Of a DNA stretch of 64,000 nucleotides, positions 38,201 to 47,330 are shown piece by piece. The stretch's first letter is position 1. Each line of letters opens with the position of its first letter. The position numbers were made by a program, and so were the translations under genes. The notes under the pieces are model-generated. The model made no database searches, was not told where the DNA came from, and saw only the letters and a list, made by a program, of their open reading frames with translations. The stretch comes from Symsagittifera roscoffensis. Lineage: Eukaryota > Xenacoelomorpha > Acoela > Convolutidae. Location of the stretch: positions 42,681,649 through 42,745,648 of the forward strand of contig NC_087068.1 of NCBI RefSeq assembly GCF_963678635.1. The letters run 5' to 3'.

Positions 38201-40277
38201 CCGGGATCGGATAGTTTACCACAGAAACAGCGGTATTGCTTTGGCACCCCTGACGTCACCATGAACTGACATCCGGGACACCTCCAGCCAGCTCCAGAGG
38301 GAATCATGCTGTTCAGGTTGTCATTCTCTAGAGCGTTCGAGTTTGAGCTCCTAAAGTAAAATGGCTTAAATTAAAATTTATGCTGATGTTGGCTCTGCAT
38401 TAGAAGCCAAATTGCAATCAACGAATGAGTCTTCATGTCGACTTTTTTTCGGAATAACGAGAGTTAAAATCCAAGTAAATTATGGAGCACACAAGGTTGC
38501 ATAATATAAATTTAACTTTCTGTTTTCACATATTTGGTCACAAACTCATAATATTCGTCTCGGCGATCGCAAAAACTACAAATCTGATCAGAAAGACTAG
38601 CGAGGTAGGATAAAATATTGTCTCCTTAACACGTCTCAACTATGTCACATGACAACTTTTACAAAATGTTACCTCAAGTAAGTTCCTACATCCCCACTGG
38701 ACGCGTTCCATAATTCACTCTCTGTATCCTGACCATAGATGACAGAATTCCTCGACCTCATATACTGGAGCAGAAATACGTCCGAGATCATCATGTTACG
38801 ACGACCACGCGATGATGAGGATCCAGACGTCGAGGCATCGCCACCAGCCTCCCTCATGAGCTCTGGAGGTGGCTGCAGGTTCTCTGTTACTCCATTAGGA
38901 CTGGTCAGCACTGTTCGACTCCATTCCTTAAAATTTGGAATCCGATGAGAAAATACCTTTCATGTTTTCATGAATTAGCGTAGAGAGAAGGATTTACATG
39001 CAGGGCTTTTCAGAGTGCCTAGGTAAAAAAACACTTTTTAATTATTCTTAAATTAAAAATAAAAGTGTTTTGAGCCTTAAGGTTGAAAAATAACAAAGTT
39101 GGCATGGCTTTTAATTAACCATAGGGTCACTTTGATAAGTTTTTCAAAACATAATAGAACGCTCTTCAAACCTGGATGCAATGGAGATGAAACACATGAT
39201 AACAATTAGTGCATGACCAGATTGACTCCTTGACCTTGACAGAGTCACAGCATATCATGCACTCGTAACTCTCATTGCTCAGTTGCGCAGTCAGCTTTTC
39301 GGCCATGTCAGCATTCGACCCAAAGTCTCTATCTGCTGAGCTCATACTGGGTTGAAGTTTATTCATGTTTTCTCCACTGGAAGTAGCTTCATTTCGCTTA
39401 GGCTTGTTGTTCGATCTTCCTGACTCATCCTGATTAGTGTTGTTCTGGAAAAAAAAATGGAACCACGCGTCCAAAAATTAACGTATCGTAGTTATTGGAA
39501 ACATTTAAGTGGAAACGACTTAAAAATCCATATATCACCCGATGACGTAAAAAACGACCTTCAAAAACAACCCAAAAAACTCTGATTTGATCCGCAACTA
39601 AGATTAATCGAGGACAAATTCAGCAATGGATACAAGTAAAATAGCTTACCTCGTTCTGAGGTTCCGCTACTCCGCTAGTGTAGAAATAGGTCTGCAACGG
39701 CTGTGCTTCATAGTTAGCCCCGTACCGACTACCAGACCTCGAATTAGGATACCCCTGCTGCCAGTGACGGACTTTTAAAAAGGTTTATTTTTCATACTTG
39801 AGGCTATAATTTATGTTACTTCAGTTTTTATCGATACAATAATTCCAAGGAGACATCACTCGAAAGGCTGAAAATCCTATTTGTACTTCTCCCAATTTGG
39901 CGCTACCTACATGGATACTCGTTTACGAGTGACTTGTGTCTAGGTACCAAATTGAAAAAAAGTTTATTATTCTCATTTTTCTGATCCATTTCGATTGTTT
40001 CATCACAACAGAAATGGTCATTCAAACTAATTACTAAAAATTAAACTAAATTTTAAAATTTGGAGACTTTTTCAAACTTGATTTAAATTTAAAAGCTCAT
40101 CAATGCCTGCTGCATGTAATTATCGTTCACGGGGAACCTCTGCCGTCCTCCGTAGTAATTTCCGTAGTATTGCTGGTGCCTCGGGGGACGATTTTGATGG
40201 GAGGCGAAATATCGCTGAGGTGGTCGATAGTTTCCATCTCTCGGGTAATATCTTCCACGACCTCTTTCACCGTACAT
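23266..40277 (-). CDS. NFX1: NFX1 / shuttle craft orthologue: RING, NF-X1 zinc fingers, R3H
   Basis: A nucleic-acid-binding putative E3 ligase of the NFX1 family. CDS exons: 40277-40107, 39757-39650, 39444-39172, 38926-38673, 38350-38164, 37427-37257, 33596-33432, 33226-33013, 32493-32371, 30722-30522, 30213-29909, 28298-28093, 27400-27203, 26691-26473, 26175-26009, 23916-23472 and a last short exon. Phases agree at every join, giving about 1136-1155 residues (human NFX1 is about 1120). Order: RG/RY-rich start; RING first half [16 protein letters not shown]; a Ser-rich insertion; RING end WRCPGC; nine NF-X1 fingers of the type C-x3-H-x3-C-x3-C-H-x-G-x-C; R3H with RRIVH; then DGWTVVG and a Q/N-rich tail. 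Uncertain: the exon 1 donor (GC at 40106 or GT at 40130) and the last exon (326-base acceptor giving stop 23268-23266, or stop at 23358-23356). NFXL1 is excluded by the R3H domain. Confidence 0.92.
23940..24330 (+). repeat. dispersed repeat family A copy
   Basis: Lies in the last long NFX1 intron. AGCCAACAGACAGTTGG at 23950 is followed by CTCTTTGAATTTCAG and ACAATTATTT..., matching the order of blocks at 28.86-29.2 and 63.0-63.3 kb. Confidence 0.45.
24385..24460 (+). repeat. dispersed repeat family A fragment
   Basis: GGCCAACCGACAGTCGGC then AAGTGTCAATGATC and AAGGAAACCAAAAA. The first block is an imperfect palindrome. Same family as 23.95 kb. Confidence 0.45.
25131..25200. repeat. short dispersed repeat with GAAGCT/AGCTTC hairpin
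   Basis: CACAGAGTCGAAGCTGAGCTTCGCA followed by CACTTGCGATACA. Related copies at about 22122, 51500, 53680 and 58708. Confidence 0.5.
26990..27066 (+). mobile_element. MITE copy 4, left-end fragment
   Basis: AAGGATTTTCCCGAGGGGCGGATCTTCA matches the left end of copy 1. Only this end is present, in the NFX1 intron before the R3H exon. Confidence 0.4.
27500..27760 (+). repeat. dispersed repeat family A copy
   Basis: CCAATTAGAGAAAACGGGTTCAATAG, GAAATCTAAAATTTAAG and CATTCACATTTTTTCGCGTC align block by block with 63160-63270. Confidence 0.5.
28300..28493 (-). repeat. tRNA-derived SINE candidate
   Basis: Minus-strand head GCCGTGGCCGAGTGGGTTAA is a good A box, and GCGTTCGAATCCCAC (28443-28429) is a B box. 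A seven-base-pair acceptor-like pairing exists (GCCGTGG with CCACGGT), but extra bases separate it from the T arm, so this is not a working tRNA. A non-tRNA tail rich in GGAGGAG and GGTGGGACC runs to about 28300 and ends in AATAAAAAA. Confidence 0.55.
28750..29222 (+). repeat. dispersed repeat family A, long copy
   Basis: AAGCTCTTTGAACTTC, AACAATTTATGA and GACCTATATAAGAGTACTCA followed by CTACGTTCAT occur in the same order at 63.09-63.48 kb. No coding capacity seen. Confidence 0.6.
29310..29390 (-). repeat. tRNA-like SINE head
   Basis: Minus strand: CCATGGCTGAGTTGTTTG (A box, about 29387-29370) and a perfect B box GGTTCGAATCC (29329-29319) about 40 bases on. The anticodon arm is not well formed. 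It lies beside the 3' end of a family A copy. Confidence 0.5.
31640..31830 (+). repeat. dispersed repeat family B copy
   Basis: CTCGCTTTATTCGCTCGAAATTAGA, then a long spacer, then GCAATGGCTTTAATATTATATATCACTC. The same two blocks occur at 61.9-62.1 kb and, inverted, at 36.6-36.75 kb. Confidence 0.5.
32022..32100. repeat. perfect 35-bp inverted repeat with 9-base loop
   Basis: Left arm 32022-32056 starts GTTGAGATACTGGTGC; right arm 32066-32100 is its exact reverse complement; the loop is AATTCTGAA. It lies in the NFX1 intron between exons 8/9 and 7. Such a snap-back is typical of a very young palindromic MITE or a recent fold-back duplication. Confidence 0.9.
32741..32904. mobile_element. palindromic MITE, 74-base arms
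   Basis: Left arm 32741-32814 begins ATATTTGCAGTACAAATTAC; right arm 32831-32904 is its reverse complement with a few mismatches (for example CAATTTCAG against CAATTGCAG). Loop about 16 bases. No open reading frame. It sits within the NFX1 intron between exons 8 and 9. Confidence 0.75.
33840..33960 (-). repeat. dispersed repeat family B copy
   Basis: Shares AGTGTCGAGAAAAACTGGT with 36.69 kb and, inverted, with the first bases of the window. Confidence 0.4.
34936..34954 (+). repeat. poly-G tract
   Basis: A run of about 18 uninterrupted G after CCAGAG, in the longest NFX1 intron (37256-33597). It is outside the MITE copies, unlike the other G runs of the window. Confidence 0.85.
35470..36330 (+). 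repeat. dispersed repeat family A, two adjacent pieces
   Basis: AAGTGTCAATAAACTC with GGAAACTCAAAAA at about 35680 and AAGTGTCAATAAACTT with GGAAACCAAAAG at about 36170 are the same motif some 490 bases apart. The sequence between has no supported gene. Confidence 0.4.
36580..36760 (-). repeat. dispersed repeat family B copy
   Basis: GAGTGATATATCATATAAAAGCC, GTCGCGATTCGAACGACATT and GTGTCGAGAAAAACTGGT, followed by TTCGAGCGAGTGAGCAGGCT: the inverse of the unit at 61.8-62.1 kb. Confidence 0.5.
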
Positions 40278-40285
40278 TTCAATTC

Positions 40286-40287
40286 AC
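40286..40287 (-). other. 3' splice-site-like motif 9 bases before NFX1 ATG
   Basis: Minus strand TATTTGATTTCAG then TGAATTGAA then ATG. It is a good acceptor with no room for a conventional 5' exon in between. It could join a 5' UTR exon farther upstream or a spliced leader. Confidence 0.55.
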
Positions 40288-40735
40288 TGAAATCAAATAC
40301 ATACGTAAGGACTCTTTTGCTGCACAATAAGCAGAACGCTCCGGACACATATTTTGTAAATGTTAAAAGAATAACTAAAATTTACAAAAACTGTTTGTTT
40401 ACTGTATTTACTACAAGCGTGTTGTTATTCATACACTAAAGAAAATTTTTGTTTCAGAAACTAAGCGCCGAGAAAATTGCTCCAACTTTTTAAATTTTTG
40501 TCGACAGCAGCGTTTTCATTTCAGTTTCTTTGCTTGAGTTATGGTCAAGCATAGCTCAATATGGTTTCATCCATTCGTTATTCTATACTGGGATTTCTTA
40601 ATTTTCAGCTGTAGCCGTGCACATAGCACTGAATGTGCCGACTACGCTTATCTTCGATATGAAATTTAAAAATTGGAAAACCAAAAGAAATATTTTTTTT
40701 TCTGTTCAGTCCAAATTGTTGGAAAACTCAGACTT

Positions 40736-41479
40736 CTTAAAAATTCATTAAGAATCGAAATCACGGTTGAACGAGCTTCAATACGACACTTAGCATGATC
40801 TATGTAAGCTTTCGTTGAGAAAGTCACAATCGCCAAGAAAAAATCATCCTAAGACGTAGATACATCCAACTCTTTCCACTGTTGTCAGGAAAAAAGTTTA
40901 TTGGAAAACTAAAAACTACTTAATGTTTTTTTTTACTTTGATACCTAACTCAACCTTCACCTGCGTGAAAAGTGGATAAATTAGGGAACATTAACAGTCT
41001 CTGACGATAAAACTGTGATGCAAGAAACCAGTATCAAAAAGATTACTATTAACAAAATTCTGATCAAAGAAACTAGTATAAAAAAGTGAATATCAACAAC
41101 AATCGGCAAAAAAATGAGTATAAAAAAAAACACTATCATCAACACTCTATTGAAAGAAATAGCTATCAAAAAGATTAACTAACAAAATTGTGATAAAAGA
41201 AACGAGTATCAAAAAGATTACTATCAACAACATTCTGATGCAATGAACGAATATCAAAAAAATTAGTATCAACAAGACGCTTATGATAGAAAGGAGTATC
41301 TAAAAGATTACTATCTACAACATACATATGACAAAAACGAGTTTCAAAAAGATAACTGTCAACAGCACTCTGATGATAGAAATGATTATCAAAAAGAATA
41401 CTATCAAAAACACTCTGTTGACAGAAACGAGTATCAAAAAGAAAACTATGCACACAACGCTGATTATATTCTTAAAAAT
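40736..41479 (+). repeat. direct duplication, copy 1 (period 744), with 45-bp minisatellite
   Basis: The block starting CTTAAAAATTCATTAAGAATC at 40736 recurs at 41480, almost identical over hundreds of bases. Its right part (about 41005-41460) is built from about ten 45-base units like GAGTATCAAAAAGATTACTA... that, on the plus strand, read as 15-residue repeats EYQKDYYQQHSDDRN. This copy is broken by stops and looks like a duplicate of the Helentron N-terminal coding region. Confidence 0.85.
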
Positions 41480-42150
41480 CTTAAAAATTCATTAAGAATC
41501 GAAATCACGGTTGAACGAGCTTCAATACGACACTTAGCATGATCTATGTAAGCTTTCGTTGAAAAAGTCACAATCGCCAAGAAAAAATCATCCTAAGACG
41601 TAGATACATCCAACTCTTTCCACTGTTGTCAGGAAAAAAGTTTATTGGAAAACTAAAAACTACTTAATGTTTTTTTTTTACTTTGATACCTAACTCAACC
41701 TTCACCTGCGTGAAAAGTGGATAAATTAGGGAACATTAACAGTCTCTGACAATAAAACTGTGATGCAAGAAACCAGTATCAAAAAGATTACTATTAACAA
41801 AATTCTGATCAAAGAAACTAGTATAAAAAAGTGAATATCAACAACAATCGGCAAAAAAATGAGTATAAAAAAAACACTATCATCAACACTCTATTGAAAG
41901 AAATAGCTATCAAAAAGATTAACTAACAAAATTGTGATAAAAGAAACGAGTATCAACAAGACGCTTATGATAGAAAGGAGTATCTAAAAGATTACTATCT
42001 ACAACACACATATGACAAAAACGAGTTTCAAAAAGATAACTGTCAACAGCACTCTGATGATAGAAATGATTATCAAAAAGAATACTATCAAAAACACTCT
42101 GTTGACAGAAACGAGTATCAAAAAGAAAACTATGCACACAACGCTGATTA
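41480..42150 (+). repeat. direct duplication, copy 2, leading into the Helentron
   Basis: Near-identical to 40736-41479 but shorter: roughly 60-70 bases of the minisatellite are missing near 41950. After its end the reading continues with DYRLSTRKDRINN into the Helentron, so this copy is the one attached to the element. Confidence 0.85.
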
Positions 42151-43446
42151 TAGATTGAGTACCAGAAAAGATAGAATCAACAACATGTTGAGTGGGAAAC
42201 TCAGTATCAAAGTCTTTTTAATCGAAAAAAAAGATCGAGAAACTTAAAAATTATCAGACTGAACACATATCTCATATTCGTTGCGAAAACAGGAAAAATT
42301 CATTTCCAGTTAAACAAAAAACCAAAATAAACAAACAGTCTGAATCAGTCGAAGAATTTTTGGTCAATTTTTCCATTCAAAAATTGCAGATGGTCCCATT
42401 TTCATCTGTATTTCTTGCGAAAGAACTTTATACTGCTGCAGTGTGAGTCGTTTTTATAAAGAAAATTACGATTCGGGCATCTCTACATTTGTTGGACTTT
42501 CATTGACTGACAACATATGTAATGCATTCCATCGGCAGTTATCTCAGAAAAGTGTTCTTCCCCCCTTAGCGTGTAGAACGGGCTATTGACAGAAGATTTC
42601 CCAAATAACATTGTTACAGCCTCTAGAGTCGCACCTGCTAGCCAAAAAAAAACTATTTGTAAAAATGTTTCGTATGCCTTCTGGTCAACAGAGAAAAATC
42701 TCTGTAGCCGTTCTGAAAATCCCAATATCTTTGAGGATAATAAGCGATGCGTTACCATTGCTTTTAAACCAAGAGATTGTTTACCTGTAGTACAAACGTA
42801 AGCTCAAATATAATTCAGTTGTTCAACAAGAGGTGATAAGACCTGCCATTGCGATCGAAGCACTTGAAGCCATGCAATTAGTCAATAAACTCTATTAACA
42901 CGCGAAAATTAGTTTTTTTTGCCCAAATTTTACAAAACAAAAAAACTTTGCCAAATAACTGTAGCAGCTATGATAGCGATGAAAATTCAAATACAACAGT
43001 TTCAACTCAAATTTCCCATTATCTTGCAAAAACCGCAATTTGGCATGAATGCAAGAGGATGAGCAGACAAAACAAGATCCCCCTATGGTTGAAAATACTC
43101 CCAGTGAATCACAAACTCCATTAAATGTGCTACGAGATACTGACTGTAAGTATTGTCTCATATGGTATCATTTTTCAGCGTGAACGTCCCTTGACAGTAA
43201 TACCATATTTCGACGCAAATTTATTGCAAAAATCTGGAAAATTTTGTTCAAGTCTGATTATGCTTTATGCGCAGTACATATGTGAACTGGCAAAAAAACA
43301 ATCTTCAATTGCGATAAGCCTTTCAAAGTTCAAAGGAAAAGTGAGGGCTTCAGATAAACATGAAACACCGATATAGAGGATTTTTTCAGACTACTCTTAT
43401 GATGCTGTCAAAAGTCCTCGGAGCTCCTTTTTGTTGAAAGGTTTTC

Positions 43447-44700
43447 ATGTGCGAACTTTTATCAATGGTTAGACAGCTAGGGGCGCCTGATTTCTGGCAC
43501 ACTGTTACTGAATGGCCTGATTTGTTTTCAGTTCTATCCCGAGTATATGATAATCTCCCTGATGAGTATTCCGATCTAAGTTATATTGACAAATGTGAAC
43601 TACTAAACCGTAACCCTTCATTAGTAGCACGTCACTTTCAGCATCGCCTTGAATCGCATCTAAAACATGCTCTCAAGTCGAAGCTTCATCCGCTTGGATC
43701 GCCAATACTAAATTATGCCGTCAAAATAAATTCAACTTAGAGTCATCTCCGCATGCTCATATGATGTTATGGACAATTTCCCTAATTCGACAACTAAAAC
43801 AATCTCCTCTGTCTCTGTATGACGAAATTGCAAAAGTAACCATTCCGCAAGACGATGAAAAACTAGCTGCTTTAGTTGTTATATATCAAACTCATCGCCA
43901 TTCACATACCTGCACCAAATCATCCGGAGCAATTCATTGCAAATTTGGTTTCCCCCAACTTCCGGCCGACCGCAACATTTTGTCATCACTATTGAACCCT
44001 GCCATGGATGAAAATGGAAAAAGAAGAAGTTTGCAAAAACGTTCAAAAATTTTGAAAACAGTTAAGTTGACATTGGAACAAACTGATCAGCTTAACCTCA
44101 ACGAGTTTACTCTTGAGAGTGTCCTCAATCAGGCTAAAGTTTCATCAACGGAATACCATCATATGCTTGGATTATGAGAAGACTCTGCCATAAAAAATCA
44201 TTTCAAACGAAACATGAACAAAATATATATTTAAAACTACAACCCTCTTCTGCACAGGTGCTTCAGAGCTAACATTGATATAACGCCGGTCAAGGATGCT
44301 TATTTCTGTAGAAAGTACTTGGTAAAGTATTTTTCGCAAGGTGAAACTGCACTTTGAAAGGCTTTGAGTTAAGTTCCAAAACAACAAGATTATCTCGATG
44401 CCAACTTTACCTCATCGATGCAAAAAGTAGGCAATGCAATTCTAACTGCCAGGGAAGTTTCTGCACAAGAATTTTTAAAGAGAAAACTTCACAGCAAAGG
44501 AAACTAATCAGCTTATTATGATGCATCAGCATCTGACTCTTTTGAATGCGATCATCAACTCCAAAACATTGAAGACGACTCTGAAGGGAGCAATCATAAA
44601 ATGCCAAAGCGATTTACAACTAAGATTCGTAATGCAAACTTTATTTTACGGCGTGCTTCTCCGAAATCAGGTTCCCAAGGCGAGATAGTTCACACACAGA
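43447..44700 (+). pseudogene. Helentron Rep (HUH nuclease) region, broken
   Basis: Two reading frames (43447-43740 and 43761-44177) abut with a frame change just before the HUH histidines (43752-43760). After a stop the conserved region goes on with YNPLLHRCFRANIDI and DAYFCRKYLVKYFSQGE (about 44230-44345), where the two catalytic tyrosines sit three residues apart. Helitron Rep nicks DNA to start rolling-circle transposition. The catalytic residues are still readable, but no continuous frame remains. Confidence 0.8.
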
Positions 44701-45109
44701 AAAAATTTACCAGTCACTGCTTTTTTTATATTTAACACGACAAAGCGGAAATGAACTACTTGCAGCTGAGGATTCCTACACTTCAAAGCTTTTCGGCAGA
44801 TATTTCATGTATTGTGGAAAAAAAACGATTAATTTTCGAAAAAGCTGCTGAAAGTGTCGCCAAAGCATTAGATGAATATCAGCATTCATTAGACGACCTA
44901 CCCGATATCACATGGGAGCCGAATTAGTCTGAAGAAGAAAACGTGGTAGAAGATTTTGGTTTGGTAAATGTATTTAATGAATAAAATCATGGTTTTCCTG
45001 AGACGATCTACCGCCAAGAAGAGAATTAAACAAAATGACCTTTCTTCTGCCAAATTTTTCAATATCTAAACTTCAAACAACAATTTTTTCAATTTCTATT
45101 TGAATTTTT

Positions 45110-46650
45110 TAGTTCAAGCGGGCAAGGATTATCAGAAACCGTTCCGTTGTTGTTTTTAGATGGTGAGCGGGTGTTGGTAAATCTCAGCTGATCAAAACTA
45201 TCACCCGTGCCACTCAAACAATCAAGAACAAGGCAGGAGATGATTTTTAAAACCACGTGTAGCATTAGCTGCACTCACCGGAATTGCAGCCAGAAACACT
45301 TCTGGATTATTTATTGATTCAGCTGTTTCAATGCCTCGAAACCTCTTACCTAAACAAACCAGCATAGTTGAGAAAGAAATGATCTGAAGTTGTTACTATC
45401 ATTGTCGATAAAGTAAGCACGTTGTCGCCAGGAAGACTAGTTGATTTACATCAAAGGATGCGAAATAAAAGGGTATAATTATCACCGCCACGGAAGCCCA
45501 TTATTTGGAAATTGCTCTATTATTTAAGGTGGGGACCTGTATCAACTGACACCAGTTATGGTGAATCCTATTTATTTAAAACCAAAAACGAACAAATGCA
45601 AATTACTTATCTGTGGAGCCTATTCAATATATTTGCACTAACTGAGATAGTGGGCCAAGACAACAGCAGCTGGTTTGCAGAGCTTTTACCTCGGATAAGA
45701 ATCGTGACCACACTACGGAAAATATTGAAAAATTGAAGCAGGCACAAGTTAAACTCAAAAGAGATGATCCTAGATGTCCTAGAAATTCGCTTCATCTTTT
45801 CACTGAACATGTTTATGCAGACAAATATAACCAGTACATGCTCTCTCGACTTCAAAGTTTCGCATACAAAAGCACACCTCGCTTGAAGTTAACAAACAAC
45901 GCGTCAACATCTCTGAAAATTGGAGTAAAATCTTTAAAAAATATTTCCGATTTTCTAAAGAATCATTTCATTCTCAAAGTGGGAGCTCGTGTAATGTTCA
46001 ATAAAATGTTCAATAAAAACGTATGGTCAAGCGTATGTTGCTCTCAGTCGCGTATGTTGTTTATGCAGATAAATATAACCAGTACATGATCTCTCTACTT
46101 CAAAGTGGGGCATACAAAAGCACACCATGCTTAAAACACCTCGCCTAACAAACAAGGCGGCAACGACTGTAAAAATCGGAGTAAAGTCTAAAAAATGTAT
46201 ATTTTCGATTTTCTAAAGAAATATTTCATTCTCAAAGTGGGAGCTCGTGTAATGTTCAATAGAAACGTTGATGTTTCAGACGGTTCAGCAAATGATTGTC
46301 TTGGAACAGTTTGAAAGATTGAACTCCATCAAAACTCTGATATCAAACATGTAAATGTTGAGTTTGATGACAAAACAATCGGTAATAACTTTGTGGCAAA
46401 AACCAGTGACACTTTTTCGAAACGAAAAGGATGTGTACCAATGTCCACAGTATCAAACAGTTTTCAACAAAATGCACCTTATGAGATAAATCAACTGCTT
46501 CTTATGCTTTCTTGGGCTGTCAGTATTCAAAAGTCTTACCAATAATTCATTCGTTATTGATTTCTGCACAAGCTCCAACAAATCACTCAAATATGGTCAA
46601 GCATACGTTGCTCTCAATTGCGTCACTTCGTTTGAAGGTTTGCAACTATT
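45110..46650 (+). pseudogene. Helentron PIF1-like helicase region, broken
   Basis: SF1B helicase motifs in order: Walker A at 45167-45184, Ia near 45280, II at 45401-45418, III-like FAELLPRIR near 45680, IV/V near 45960-46260, VI near 46595-46627. A segment of about 240 bases is duplicated (from about 45805 and again from about 46058), and the first copy ends in a displaced motif VI fragment (QAYVALSR-like, 46025-46055). The motif VI arginine of the distal copy is Cys. Confidence 0.8.
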
Positions 46651-46769
46651 AAATTTTAATCCCAAGCATTTGCGCGCTGAATCACAAATTGTAAAAGAGC
46701 TACATAACTGTTCCAGACTTCAACCTGAAATCCAAGATATTTCTTTTAAACTCAAAAGACCAGAAGACT

Positions 46770-47330
46770 CAATCTTTCGAATTACATCCTTCAAAATCAG
46801 AGGTGCTTTTTCATCATTAACAGCTATTTCGTTCGATTCTAGATTGACTTCAAGTGACATCATAGCCCTACAAGAACACGCATTAATCCTCAGCCAATGA
46901 ATCAGCTATCCACCTGAAATTTCAAATTTTAACTGCATGTGATAAAAATAAATTTAAATCCAGGCTGTTTCAAGTCCAGCCGGGTATTCAAGTCATCTTG
47001 AAATCCCATGATATTATCTGACAATTGGGTACATTTGCTACAAAGTCCTATCGGTTTAAAATAATAAATATTTCCCACTTACAAAGATTCCAGCCACATG
47101 TTGTAGTCGGAGACTTCAGCATGCCTAAAACCAGCAGTAGGTTTCTTCATTTTATCGAAGAGCTGAAAAATAGCAGTTACAAGCTGCCGAATTCACAACC
47201 AACTCATAGATTAGGGAACTGTATAGATTACTGCTTTATTCGAAGTGACACAACTTTTATTTACTGATTTTCGCTTTACTACACAGATTACGACTGCTTC
47301 ATGATAGATATTTCCTTCTGATTTTTCAAT
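46770..47330 (+). pseudogene. Helentron APE-type endonuclease domain, broken
   Basis: SFKIRGAFSS and SSDIIALQEH (about 46790-46885) match the start of the exonuclease-endonuclease-phosphatase fold in Helentrons and LINEs, VVVGDFSMPK (47101-47130) its GDFN motif, and HRLGNCIDYCFIRS (about 47205-47250) the later Asp region. Frames shift between these blocks, so it is inactive. Confidence 0.75.

Larger units (their letters stand above)
41480..47330 (+). mobile_element. decayed Helentron (Helitron with AP-type endonuclease)
   Basis: A rolling-circle transposon protein broken by many stops and frameshifts. Order on the plus strand: tandem 15-residue repeats (to 42150); a CxxC finger PIFICISC (42395-42418); a Helitron N-region with FDANLL and KGKV (43200-43345); Rep with RQLGAPDF and VARHFQ (43470-43640); HUH motif PHAH (43749-43760); the two-tyrosine motif YLVKY (44316-44330); a LGNAI/LTAREVSAQE-type block (about 44430-44475); PIF1-like helicase with Walker A AGVGKS (45167-45184), LTGIAA (about 45280), motif II IVDKVS (45401-45418, Asp-Lys in place of Asp-Glu), FAELL and GARVMF, motif VI YVALNC (about 46600); and an endonuclease with SFKIRGA, IIALQE and VVGDFS (46785-47120). 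The C-terminal endonuclease places it in the Helentron branch. Element ends were not found. Confidence 0.85.

Noticed and set aside
41175-41453. Minus-strand open frame with Asp/Phe/His-rich 15-residue repeats
   Set aside because: It is the antisense shadow of the 45-bp array, whose plus-strand reading is in line with the Helentron protein. A 45-base period leaves several frames open by itself.
40736-42150. CRISPR-like array
   Set aside because: Units are contiguous without unique spacers, diverged from each other, coding, and in a eukaryotic genome.
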